NCBI GenBank assembly: GCA_035539175.1
Contig: DATLIY010000008.1
Location: 186,001 to 250,000, forward strand
Direction of reading: 5' to 3'
Length of the DNA stretch: 64,000 bases
Origin: Acidisarcina sp.
GTDB taxonomy: Bacteria; Acidobacteriota; Terriglobia; Terriglobales; Acidobacteriaceae
Both the position numbers and the translations under genes were made by a program. Below are positions 34,581-42,648 of this stretch, piece after piece. Every line of letters starts with the position of its first letter. Position 1 is the first letter of the stretch. The notes below the pieces were generated by a model. It ran no database searches, was not told the DNA's origin, and was given only the letters and a program-made list of their open reading frames with translations.

Positions 34581-37500
34581 CTATCTTTCATCCGATTGTT
34601 TTTCGAATCGTCCGTAGCGTAACGCCAGCGTCGGTAGCACGAGCAGGTTGAGTGCAGTTGAGGTCACGAGTCCCCCAAGAATTACGATGGCCAGCGGCCC
34701 CTCGATCTCCTGTCCCGGCGCGCTGCTTCCGATTGCCAATGGAAGCAACCCGAGCGCGGCCACCAACGCAGTCATCAGAATGGGGGCAAGCCGCTCCGAC
34801 GCACCGCGAATTGCTGCGGGATATCCCCATTCCATGCCTTCAACGCCGACCAGATGCTCGTAGTGGGAGATCAACATGATGGAGTTACGAAGCGTGATTC
34901 CGAAGAGCGTCACGAATCCGACCATTGCGCCGAGAGAGAGCACGCCTCCTTGTGCAAATACCGCAAGGACTCCGCCGACCAGCGCAAATGGAAGATTGAC
35001 GAGTACGAGGAGAAGATTCCGCCGATTCGCCAGCACGATAGACAAGAGCAGCACGATGCCCAGGGAAGCCAATGCAGAGTGAACTAGGAGGTCTCGAAGC
35101 GATTGCTCCTGAGCCTCGGCCGTGCCGCCAAATTGGATGTAGTTTCCGGGAGCAAGCGCGACCTTCGCAGCAATCTGCTGCTGAGCTTTCTTGACGAACG
35201 CATCGACGTTGTTGCCAGCCACGTTGAGGGTAATGGTCTGAACACGACGGGCGCCATCATGCAGAATCACATACCGTCCAGACGTCTCATAAACATTTGC
35301 CAGCTGCCCGAGCGGGACATAGACGCCTTCTGAATTCTTGATCGGCAAAACAGAGAGAGAATCCATGCGAGTCCGCGCATTCGGCGGCAGAATCACCGTT
35401 ACAGGAAAGACGCGATTCCCCTCATAGATGTCAGCAACCTTTTCCCCTTCGTATGCCGTGTGGACATCGTTAAGCACGCTGACCGGATCGAAGCCCCAGT
35501 GCAAAAGCTCCGGCGTGCGCAGCGCGACGGCAACCTCCGGCGTCCCAGGTGGAGACTGCATCTGCACCTCGACTGCTCCGGGAATGCTACCGAGCACGCG
35601 CGCCACCTGCTGCGCTTCGAGATCCAACTTATCAAGATCGGGGCCGTAGATGTTTACAACCACTGACGCGGTATAGCCCGACAGTGTTTCCTGAATGCGC
35701 TCGGTCAAGAAAGTCATCAAGGAAAAGGAAAGCCCTGAAAACTGCGCCAGAGTCTTGCGAATCTCTCCCTGCGCGGCCTCTTCCTCTTCTCCGCCCATCG
35801 GCTTCAGGTCGATCTCGAGTTCGCTGTAGTGCGGTCCCCATGTGTCGTCCGACAATTCCGCGCGACCGACCCGTTGAGCCACTGTTCTTACAGCAGGCAG
35901 TTTTAAAAGTGCAGCAGAAACCTCGCGGCCAATTCGCAACGACTCTTCGAGAGAAGTGCCCGGCACTGCCTGCATATGCAGGATGTAGTGACCTTCGTGT
36001 AATTCGGGAAGAAAGCTTGTACTAAAGAAAGGCAAAGCCGCGATGCCGCAAACCGTGGCTATCGCCATACCGCCAATCACCAGCCTGGGCACACGTTCTA
36101 TCCGTTCGAGCAGAGAAACATAACGTGCCTTCAGCCAATGCACGAAGGGAGGCTCGTCCTTGCGAGGGGGGCGATCGCCAAAGATCAACATAGATAGCGC
36201 AGGAGTCAGCGTGAGCGCAACTACAAGCGACGCCAGTATCGACAGGATGTAGGCGACGCCGAGAGGGGCGAAGAGCCTTCCTGCAATTCCTGAAAGCGTC
36301 AAAATGGGCGTAAAGATGAGCGCCACAGCAAAGGTGGCATAGACCACTGCGCTTCTGACTTCGATGGAGGCGTCGAGCACGACATGAAAGGATGACCGTG
36401 GGCGTTCCCGAGCAGCGTTCTCGCGCAATCTACGAAGGATATTCTCGACGTCGATCACCGCGTCATCTACGACTTCACCGATCGCGATGGCAAGGCCACC
36501 CAGCGTCATCGTGTTGAGCGTGAACCCCATCCGATCCATGACGGCTACGGCCGCGAGCAACGACAGCGGAATAGCGGTGCAGGATATGGCTGCAGTGCGA
36601 ATGTCGAAGAGGAATAAGAAGAGGACGACAATGACAAGGATAGCTCCGAGCAGAAGAGAGCTTCGAATATTATGAATTGCAGTAGTAATGAAGTTTGCCG
36701 GCCTGAAGAGATCCGGCCGCATATCAATTCCTTCCTGTCGAAGCACAGGTGTCACTTCCTGAAGAGCCTTCTCGACCTGGCTGGTGACGTCCAGGGTGTT
36801 GGTCCCATACTGCGCGGAAACTACCAGGACTACTCCTGTCTTCCCTTCTACCGAAGCCGCACCAAACGGCGGCGCCGCACCTTCCCTTACGTCAGCCACC
36901 TGCCCGAGGGTGACATTGGCTCCGTTCTGCCGCACAAGCACAGTGGAGGCGATCTGTTCTGGAGTTATTGATTGTCCTTCGGATTGCAGGATGAGCCGCT
37001 GATTGCTGTTCTCGATGAATCCAGCGCCCTGTATACCCGTGGCTTTCTGCGCCGCAGCAACGACATCGTTGAGCGATAGATTGAACTGCACCAGCTTTTC
37101 CGGATGGAACTGAACCTGTATCTGTCTGGCCTCTCCGCCGAAAACGTTGACGCTGGCCACGCCGGGAACAGCGAGCAGACGGGGCCGGAGAGTCCAGTCG
37201 GCGGCCGTCCGCAGCTGCATAAGCGACTGCTTGCCGGACGTAAGCCCCAGCACAAGAACACTGCTTGTCGAGGATGTCAGCGGCGTCATGATGGGTGGTT
37301 GGACACCTGAAGGCAACTGTCCTGCCAGCGTCGAAAGACGCTCCGCTACAAGCTGGCGCTCGAGATAAATGTCTTTCCCTGTCTGGAAGACCACGTTGAT
37401 AATGGACAGCCCCTGAATAGAGCTTGAGCGAAGAGACTCAATGCCAGTCACGCCGTTGATTGCGTTTTCAATCGGCTGGGTCACCAATAGTTCCACTTGC

Positions 37501-37676
37501 TCGGGCGAGAGCCCCGGAGCCTCGGTTTGAATGGAAACGCGTGGGGGTGCAAATTCCGGGAAGACCACATATTTCGCCTGTGTCAGCGTATAAACGCCAT
37601 ATCCCAGTGACGCCAGAGACAGAGCAAGAATGACCCCGCGAAATCGAAGCGAAAAGCGAACAATGGCATTCAACAT
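34581..37676 (-). CDS. RND heavy-metal efflux-like permease (CzcA/CusA-like)
   Basis: A 1,031-residue RND pump of the heavy-metal type. The relay helix reads GEVVDDAVIDVENILRRLRE near residue 405, and the N-terminus LNAIVRFSLRFRGVILALSL and FPEFAPPRVSIQTEAPGLSP are CzcA-like, as are FVTLFGITLRNSIMLISHYE and the C-terminal ILGGLVTSTALNLLVLPTLA. The start ATG at 37676 lies five bases after the adaptor stop and has AGGA upstream; the frame is open further but would overlap the adaptor gene. It forms a TolC - adaptor - RND operon. The divergent multicopper oxidase suggests copper or a similar metal, as an inference. Metal-binding methionines were not located with certainty. Confidence 0.92.
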   Translation of the reverse strand: MLNAIVRFSLRFRGVILALSLASLGYGVYTLTQAKYVVFPEFAPPRVSIQTEAPGLSPEQVELLVTQPIENAINGVTGIESLRSSSIQGLSIINVVFQTGKDIYLERQLVAERLSTLAGQLPSGVQPPIMTPLTSSTSSVLVLGLTSGKQSLMQLRTAADWTLRPRLLAVPGVASVNVFGGEARQIQVQFHPEKLVQFNLSLNDVVAAAQKATGIQGAGFIENSNQRLILQSEGQSITPEQIASTVLVRQNGANVTLGQVADVREGAAPPFGAASVEGKTGVVLVVSAQYGTNTLDVTSQVEKALQEVTPVLRQEGIDMRPDLFRPANFITTAIHNIRSSLLLGAILVIVVLFLFLFDIRTAAISCTAIPLSLLAAVAVMDRMGFTLNTMTLGGLAIAIGEVVDDAVIDVENILRRLRENAARERPRSSFHVVLDASIEVRSAVVYATFAVALIFTPILTLSGIAGRLFAPLGVAYILSILASLVVALTLTPALSMLIFGDRPPRKDEPPFVHWLKARYVSLLERIERVPRLVIGGMAIATVCGIAALPFFSTSFLPELHEGHYILHMQAVPGTSLEESLRIGREVSAALLKLPAVRTVAQRVGRAELSDDTWGPHYSELEIDLKPMGGEEEEAAQGEIRKTLAQFSGLSFSLMTFLTERIQETLSGYTASVVVNIYGPDLDKLDLEAQQVARVLGSIPGAVEVQMQSPPGTPEVAVALRTPELLHWGFDPVSVLNDVHTAYEGEKVADIYEGNRVFPVTVILPPNARTRMDSLSVLPIKNSEGVYVPLGQLANVYETSGRYVILHDGARRVQTITLNVAGNNVDAFVKKAQQQIAAKVALAPGNYIQFGGTAEAQEQSLRDLLVHSALASLGIVLLLSIVLANRRNLLLVLVNLPFALVGGVLAVFAQGGVLSLGAMVGFVTLFGITLRNSIMLISHYEHLVGVEGMEWGYPAAIRGASERLAPILMTALVAALGLLPLAIGSSAPGQEIEGPLAIVILGGLVTSTALNLLVLPTLALRYGRFEKQSDER

Positions 37677-37680
37677 GCGA

Positions 37681-38727
37681 TCAGTCCTGGTCTTGCTGAA
37701 TCTGGGAACGGAATTCTTCCGAAAGAAGCGTCTGTGCACCGACGATGACTACACGCGCGTCGCGATCCATCCCTTCGGTCACGAACCATCCATTGACTAC
37801 CGGGTTCGAGGTAGCGATGGCTTTGCGCGTAAACTTGCCCGGTGATTCCTCGACATAGCACCATGCCTTGCCCTGCCACCACACAACCGCGCTGCTGGGG
37901 ACAAGCCACCCATCCTGCTCTGGACCGGACGGTAAAAAGACAACAAGGTTGATTCCCGGAATGAGGGCCGGTCGTGCAGCGATGCTATATAGCAAGCTTG
38001 GTGCTTGCAGCCGCGGATCGAGTTGGGGAAGTATCGAGATCAGGTGCGCCGATCCGTGTGTTCCATCCGCGTATTGCACCGTCGCTTGTTGTGGAGCGGC
38101 GAAGCTTCCGGAGGTTGTACTGATCACCTGCAGCAACAACATGCGCTGCATCAGCAACTCGTCCAACTTCGAGGAGCCGTGTTCCAGCCAGTTTGCTAGA
38201 ATCGGCCCCCAATGCAGCCGGGTAGAGTTTTTAACGATGGCCAGGGATTGCTCTGCATTCCTGGCCACTGCAGCATCATTCTCTGAAGTTGCACGTGCCG
38301 CTTCGACAGCCTTATCCGAAGCATTTTTGCCATCCTGATTCAGTTGTCGCAGGCGCTCATATTCGGTCAGTGATGCCTGCGCCATCGCCCGCGCCTTGGC
38401 AAGATCCGTGGAAGCACTGTTGTAGCTCGCCTTGAGGTCGAGCAGTGGCTGGAGTTGGAGAACGATACCGGTAGCCTGCACTTCCGCGCTTTGCCGGTTG
38501 CGGAGAAGTGTGGCGGTGACAATGCCATTTCTCTTTTGTGCAGATTCGTCGAAGGTGAGGACCGTCTCTCCATTCTGAGATGCAACTCGCGATGGCGCCT
38601 TCATCGGAGCTTCGGTTTCAGCCTCTGCCGACTGCTCCTTCTGCCTCGAACGAAATCCCCAGATCAGCCCGCCAGCAAGAATGATGACGGCAGCAACAGC
38701 AACGATGATGCGCAGCATGGATTTCAT
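37681..38727 (-). CDS. RND efflux adaptor (CzcB-like membrane fusion protein)
   Basis: A 348-residue periplasmic adaptor with an N-terminal membrane anchor (LRIIVAVAAVIILAGGLIWG), a beta domain (VLTFDESAQKRNGIVTATLL), a helical stretch rich in Ala, Glu and Lys (about residues 100-170), and a C-terminal barrel (GWLVPSSAVVWWQGKAWCYV). It is shorter than usual, and the lipoyl-like motifs are weakly conserved, so it may represent a compact subfamily. It sits between the TolC-like gene (16 bases upstream) and the permease gene (four bases after its stop), supporting a single CzcCBA-type complex spanning both membranes. Confidence 0.88.
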   Translation of the reverse strand: MKSMLRIIVAVAAVIILAGGLIWGFRSRQKEQSAEAETEAPMKAPSRVASQNGETVLTFDESAQKRNGIVTATLLRNRQSAEVQATGIVLQLQPLLDLKASYNSASTDLAKARAMAQASLTEYERLRQLNQDGKNASDKAVEAARATSENDAAVARNAEQSLAIVKNSTRLHWGPILANWLEHGSSKLDELLMQRMLLLQVISTTSGSFAAPQQATVQYADGTHGSAHLISILPQLDPRLQAPSLLYSIAARPALIPGINLVVFLPSGPEQDGWLVPSSAVVWWQGKAWCYVEESPGKFTRKAIATSNPVVNGWFVTEGMDRDARVVIVGAQTLLSEEFRSQIQQDQD

Positions 38728-38743
38728 CCTGTAAACCTTTCAG

Positions 38744-40138
38744 CTAGCGTGGTGCGCTCGTGGGAAGTGAGGGCGTGCTTGTGGGATCAATGGGCCTCTG
38801 CAACGCATCTTCCAATAGCCCTATAGAAAGCTGTGCCTTATGCAGCGCGTCAAGGTGAGCACGCTCCGCGGCGGCGGTTTGCACTTCGGCGGCAATCGCA
38901 GTGAATTGTTCTGTTTCTCCCGACCGCAACATGCGTTCCGCTGCCCGTTGCTGCTCTTCAAGCTGAGCGACCGAGCGTGAGGCTTCCTGTAGCGTGGCGA
39001 ACGCGGCGGCATACTGGGCAAGAGCCTTGTCGCTCTCCGCAAGAACAATGCTCTGTATCGAAAGGAAGTATGCGCCCGCAGCCTTGCGCTGAGCTTCCGC
39101 TTCAGCAATTGGGCCTTCGTTGTGATTGCGCAGAGGCAGCACAGCCGACAAATTCAGAGCAATAGCATGGATGCCTTGCTGGTAGCTGTATCCCGGGCCG
39201 AGATTGATGTCTGGATACTGCCGTGCAACCTCCAACTGCAGGCTGGATTGTGCAGCTTCGTATTGCTCAAGGGCGCGTCGTACATCCAGGCGATTGAGTA
39301 CGGCGGCTTCGCGAACTGCCTGCGACGAAAGCGATGCTGGAGCTGGGGGCGCATCGATCCCTGGCCACTGCAGCGATTTCGTCGCCAAGGCCGAGTCAGG
39401 GATTCCAATGGACGCCGCGAGCGCTGTGTGGCTTACATTCATCTGCCCTTCAGCCGCACGAAGCGCCTGACGAAGTGTCGTCAGGTCGATACGCGCAGCG
39501 GTCACCTCTGGTAAAGCTATTTCCCCAGCATGAAAGCGGCGTTCGATCTGGTCTGCATATTTGCCCTGTAGCGATACCTGTCTCCGCAACTGAGCAGACG
39601 CTTGCACTGCAAACAGGTAGTCCACAAATGCTGACCGAACCCGGCTGCGCACTGTCCACGCGGTTTCAGCTAATTGGAGACGACTGGCCCGGCTCAGGTG
39701 AGTTGCATTCGCAATGCGATAACCGCGTTTTCCGGCAGTCTCAATCGGCAGATCAAAGTTGAAGGCCATGATGAAGGGCGACGTCGGATCGGACTCGTAG
39801 CCTGGGCCAGCACTCACGAGTGGATTGGGCTTCATCGCAGCAGTTCGAATCGCCGCTTCTGCAGAAGCCACGTTCGCACGGGCAACATCAAGATCCGGGT
39901 TGAAGTAATACGCAGCGAGCGTGAGCGCATTCAGGTCCCAGTTCTCTAGCGGCCATGAGGAAGGCTGGAAATCCGCGCTCTGCCGCATCCAGAGACGCAG
40001 GTCAGGATCGTCAAGACTGCGGCTATAGAGACTCTGGGCCAGAGCCGGAGGCGAGATGGGCGCTGCATGGTAGGAATATCTGGCGCAGCCCGCACCAAGT
40101 CCAAGGGGCAGAAGCAAAAGCGCTGCGATATGTTTCAT
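38744..40138 (-). CDS. TolC-family outer membrane lipoprotein (CzcC-like)
   Basis: A 464-residue outer-membrane channel protein with a lipoprotein signal: HIAALLLLPLGLGAGC, where LGAGC is a lipobox. The body contains the two helical repeats of TolC proteins, such as LTLAAYYFNPDLDVARANVA and AVREAAVLNRLDVRRALEQY, and ends in a proline/serine-rich tail. In CzcCBA-type systems this component exports metal ions delivered by the pump. An ideal CAGGAG site lies five bases before the ATG. It is probably preceded in the operon by the small membrane protein gene at 40223. Substrate assignment rests on neighbours only. Confidence 0.9.
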   Translation of the reverse strand: MKHIAALLLLPLGLGAGCARYSYHAAPISPPALAQSLYSRSLDDPDLRLWMRQSADFQPSSWPLENWDLNALTLAAYYFNPDLDVARANVASAEAAIRTAAMKPNPLVSAGPGYESDPTSPFIMAFNFDLPIETAGKRGYRIANATHLSRASRLQLAETAWTVRSRVRSAFVDYLFAVQASAQLRRQVSLQGKYADQIERRFHAGEIALPEVTAARIDLTTLRQALRAAEGQMNVSHTALAASIGIPDSALATKSLQWPGIDAPPAPASLSSQAVREAAVLNRLDVRRALEQYEAAQSSLQLEVARQYPDINLGPGYSYQQGIHAIALNLSAVLPLRNHNEGPIAEAEAQRKAAGAYFLSIQSIVLAESDKALAQYAAAFATLQEASRSVAQLEEQQRAAERMLRSGETEQFTAIAAEVQTAAAERAHLDALHKAQLSIGLLEDALQRPIDPTSTPSLPTSAPR

Positions 40139-40222
40139 AAAAACTCCTGAGAGCCAGGTTCGAAAGCGCGCGAACAGACAACCGTCCGCGAAGGAACTGG
40201 AATCAGTATCAGGAGAACGAGA

Positions 40223-40552
40223 CTAGATGCGGAGGGAGACCACGTCTGGAGGCGACGAGAGGAGGATGCGTTCAACGTCAAATGTCTGGTATCGACGCCA
40301 AAAGCCATTGGTCAATTCCAGCGAGCCATGGGATAGCAGTTCAAAGAACAACAAGCAAAAGCCAAGTAGGCGGATGGCCAGCATGGTACCGAGACACAGT
40401 GCCAGCAATCCGCTGCACATCATAAGTAGAAATTCTGGATCAATGGGAAAAGGTTTCGGGTCGTGTATATCGAAGGCCTCATAGATTAACGCGCCAACCA
40501 TGACCAGGAGGATGGCAACGGCAACCAGGGCGACGATATACCTTCGCGACAT
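40223..40552 (-). CDS. Small membrane protein of unknown function
   Basis: A roughly 109-residue protein with two hydrophobic segments (YIVALVAVAILLVMVGALIY and LLMMCSGLLALCLGTMLAIR), a hydrophilic loop DIHDPKPFPIDPE between them and a soluble C-terminal tail. I do not recognise the family. The start at 40552 is chosen because it places the first helix just after a short basic N-terminus (MSRR); upstream in-frame starts at 40567 and 40717 exist, and none has a strong ribosome site. It lies 84 bases before the TolC-like gene, and its start region faces the divergent multicopper oxidase. It may belong to the metal-efflux operon, but a chance open frame cannot be fully excluded. Confidence 0.55.
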   Translation of the reverse strand: MSRRYIVALVAVAILLVMVGALIYEAFDIHDPKPFPIDPEFLLMMCSGLLALCLGTMLAIRLLGFCLLFFELLSHGSLELTNGFWRRYQTFDVERILLSSPPDVVSLRI

Positions 40553-40639
40553 AGCGCAATTGTACATCGATGGTTTCTGCTGACGTCGCGGCATAGCTGG
40601 GGAATATGAGCGTTGGCTATTATCTGGCTTCAAAGGGAC

Positions 40640-40656
40640 TATCCATATCATGGATA
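40640..40656. promoter_or_regulatory. Inverted repeat in the divergent efflux/multicopper oxidase promoter
   Basis: TATCCAT-ATC-ATGGATA is a perfect 7-bp inverted repeat with a three-base centre, in the 197 bases between divergent starts. It is a plausible site for a metal-responsive regulator acting on both sides. Confidence 0.5.
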
Positions 40657-40749
40657 CCTTAATTTCGCTTCGATTTCCGGGATCAGATGACAAAAAGACA
40701 TTTCTCTGCGAAATCAATTTCTTTGGGCTAAGCTAGCGTGGCAAGGTGA

Positions 40750-42243
40750 ATGCGCATGACTTTATTTCAGCCTTCTCGCCGAGACTTCCTTAGAACTGGC
40801 AGTGCGGTGGCGGGCATCTCGCTGTTGCGATCAAAGTATCTGCTGGGTCAATCCGCAGCTAATAGGGACGTCGTGAAAGCGGATTACACCCTGACGATTG
40901 CCACTTCCCCAGTAGAATTAGCGCCCAACCGCATCATCTCCGTTACGACCTACAATGGACAATTCCCCGGCCCCTTACTGCGCTTCAAAGAAGGACAGCG
41001 GGTAACTATCGATCTCCAAAATGAGACCGATACGCCTGAACAACTGCATTGGCACGGCCAGTTTGTCTCGACGGATGTAGATGGATCTGCGGAAGAGGGC
41101 ACGCCCTTCATTCCGCCTCATGGCAGCCGCCGCATCTCCTTTGTGCCGAAACCATCCGGATTCCGCTTCTATCACACACACGTCCGAGCTGGTGCGGATC
41201 TGGCAGCAGGTCAGTACAGCGGTCTGGTTGGCCCCGTTTATATCGAGCCAAAGGTCAATCCCGGGCACTACGACCGCGAAGTATTTCTCACGATGAAAGA
41301 ATTTCAGCCAACGCTCAGCCGCGGCGGCGATATGGCGATGAACTTTCTTTCACCCGCCCAGACGGTGCCAGCGCTCAAGCGTGCCGGCGAAACTGCGATG
41401 AACGCCTCGCTCGCCAAAGGAATGCCCCAGGGCTATGAAGTTGGTTACGAGTCCTTCACGATCAACGGGCGGATGCTCGGCCACGGCGAACCTGTGCGCG
41501 TGAAGCAAGGCGAGCGCGTTCTGTTTCACATTCTCAACGGAAGCGCGGGTGAGATTCGCAGTCTTGCTCTACCGGGACATACGTTCACCATCATTGCAAT
41601 GGATGGTAACCCGCTGCCAAGACCTGTGCGCGTTCCCGCCCTCTGGCTGGGCACTGCGGAGCGAATCTCCGCAATCGTCGAGATGCATCATCCCGGCGTC
41701 TGGATCATGGGCGATCTCTCCGATGAGGATCGGAGGCACGGCATGGGAATAGTCCTTGAATATGCGGGTTCCAAAGGAAGACCGCAGTGGATCGCACCAA
41801 AGCCTTTCAAGTGGAACTATGCACACTTTGGGAACTCCACCACAGTTGCTGCTCAACCGGATGAAGTCTTTGAGATGATCTTCGAGAAGCAGAACGCCGC
41901 GCAAGATGGCTTCAATCTATGGACCATCAATGGCGTGTCGTACCCAATGGAACAAATGATGGCGAAGCCTCTTTTCCATCTCCACGAGGGAAAGCGCTAT
42001 CGCATTCGCCTGAAGAACGCCAGTGACGATATTCACCCGATACACCTGCACCGGCACAGTTTTGAGGTCACGCGGATCGCAGGTCAAGCGACCGCGGGAC
42101 TGATAAAGGACGTCGTGATGGTCGGTGGATATCAGGAAGCCGAAATTGATTTCGTTGCCGACAATCCCGGCGCAACACTGTTCCATTGCCACCAGCAGCT
42201 CCACATGGATTTCGGTTTCATGGCCTTATTCGACTACGTGTAA
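40750..42243 (+). CDS. Multicopper oxidase, Tat-exported
   Basis: A 497-residue laccase-type oxidase. The Tat signal contains SRRDFLRTGSAVAGISLL. All four copper-binding His clusters are visible: LHWHGQFVSTDVDG, FYHTHVRAG, HPIHLHRHSFEV and FHCHQQLHMDFGFM, the last carrying the type 1 Cys. Family members (CueO, CopA, laccases) oxidise Cu(I) or phenols in the periplasm with oxygen as acceptor. A start two codons later (40756) is equally possible. It is divergent from the CzcCBA-like operon across a shared promoter with an inverted repeat, consistent with copper or metal detoxification; Fe(II) or Mn(II) oxidation is also possible. Confidence 0.93.
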   Translation: MRMTLFQPSRRDFLRTGSAVAGISLLRSKYLLGQSAANRDVVKADYTLTIATSPVELAPNRIISVTTYNGQFPGPLLRFKEGQRVTIDLQNETDTPEQLHWHGQFVSTDVDGSAEEGTPFIPPHGSRRISFVPKPSGFRFYHTHVRAGADLAAGQYSGLVGPVYIEPKVNPGHYDREVFLTMKEFQPTLSRGGDMAMNFLSPAQTVPALKRAGETAMNASLAKGMPQGYEVGYESFTINGRMLGHGEPVRVKQGERVLFHILNGSAGEIRSLALPGHTFTIIAMDGNPLPRPVRVPALWLGTAERISAIVEMHHPGVWIMGDLSDEDRRHGMGIVLEYAGSKGRPQWIAPKPFKWNYAHFGNSTTVAAQPDEVFEMIFEKQNAAQDGFNLWTINGVSYPMEQMMAKPLFHLHEGKRYRIRLKNASDDIHPIHLHRHSFEVTRIAGQATAGLIKDVVMVGGYQEAEIDFVADNPGATLFHCHQQLHMDFGFMALFDYV

Positions 42244-42648
42244 TGACGCGGTTACCCTGAAAAGATCAGTTGAGCAGTTCGATACCGCTGCTTCCCTCCA
42301 GGCGGGTCAGCGTCGGCTTCGATCCTCCGCCCCTACCGTTCCGCACCGATTTCGTCTCTGATTGCGAATCGACTGGTTCCAAGGCGGCCAGGCTATGGTC
42401 GATATCGACTTTTCTGCGACTGCGCTTGATCGTGTATTTCCTCTTTCCAGGCTGCTGCTGCCTTCCTGCTAACCCCCTTGATTGCAATGTATTACGTTTC
42501 TGATCGCGCATTTTCTGGAGCGTATAGGTGATATGTCTCACGTCAAAATTAGTTATAGCGCGTGACGCCCATCACATCTTCTTCCATATCTGTCCATTCA
42601 CAATTCTCGCCACTTTCGCAGCAAATGATTCATCGTTTGGAGGAACGT
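42244..42648. other. 405-base intergenic region before the Cyc2-like gene
   Basis: No convincing gene is seen. A perfect 12-bp palindrome GTCGATATCGAC lies at 42398-42409, about 240 bases before the Cyc2-like start codon. The promoter of the electron-transfer operon must be here; AT-rich stretches occur around 42480-42560, but no pair of boxes is convincing. Confidence 0.5.
42398..42409. promoter_or_regulatory. 12-bp palindrome upstream of the Cyc2-like operon
   Basis: GTCGATATCGAC is perfectly self-complementary and lies in the only long gap before the operon. It could be an operator; a 12-base palindrome can also arise by chance. Confidence 0.3.

Noticed and set aside
42266-42541. 91-codon minus-strand open frame between the multicopper oxidase and Cyc2-like genes
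   Set aside because: Highly basic low-complexity product, no ribosome site, no recognised family, and another frame is equally open on the opposite strand.
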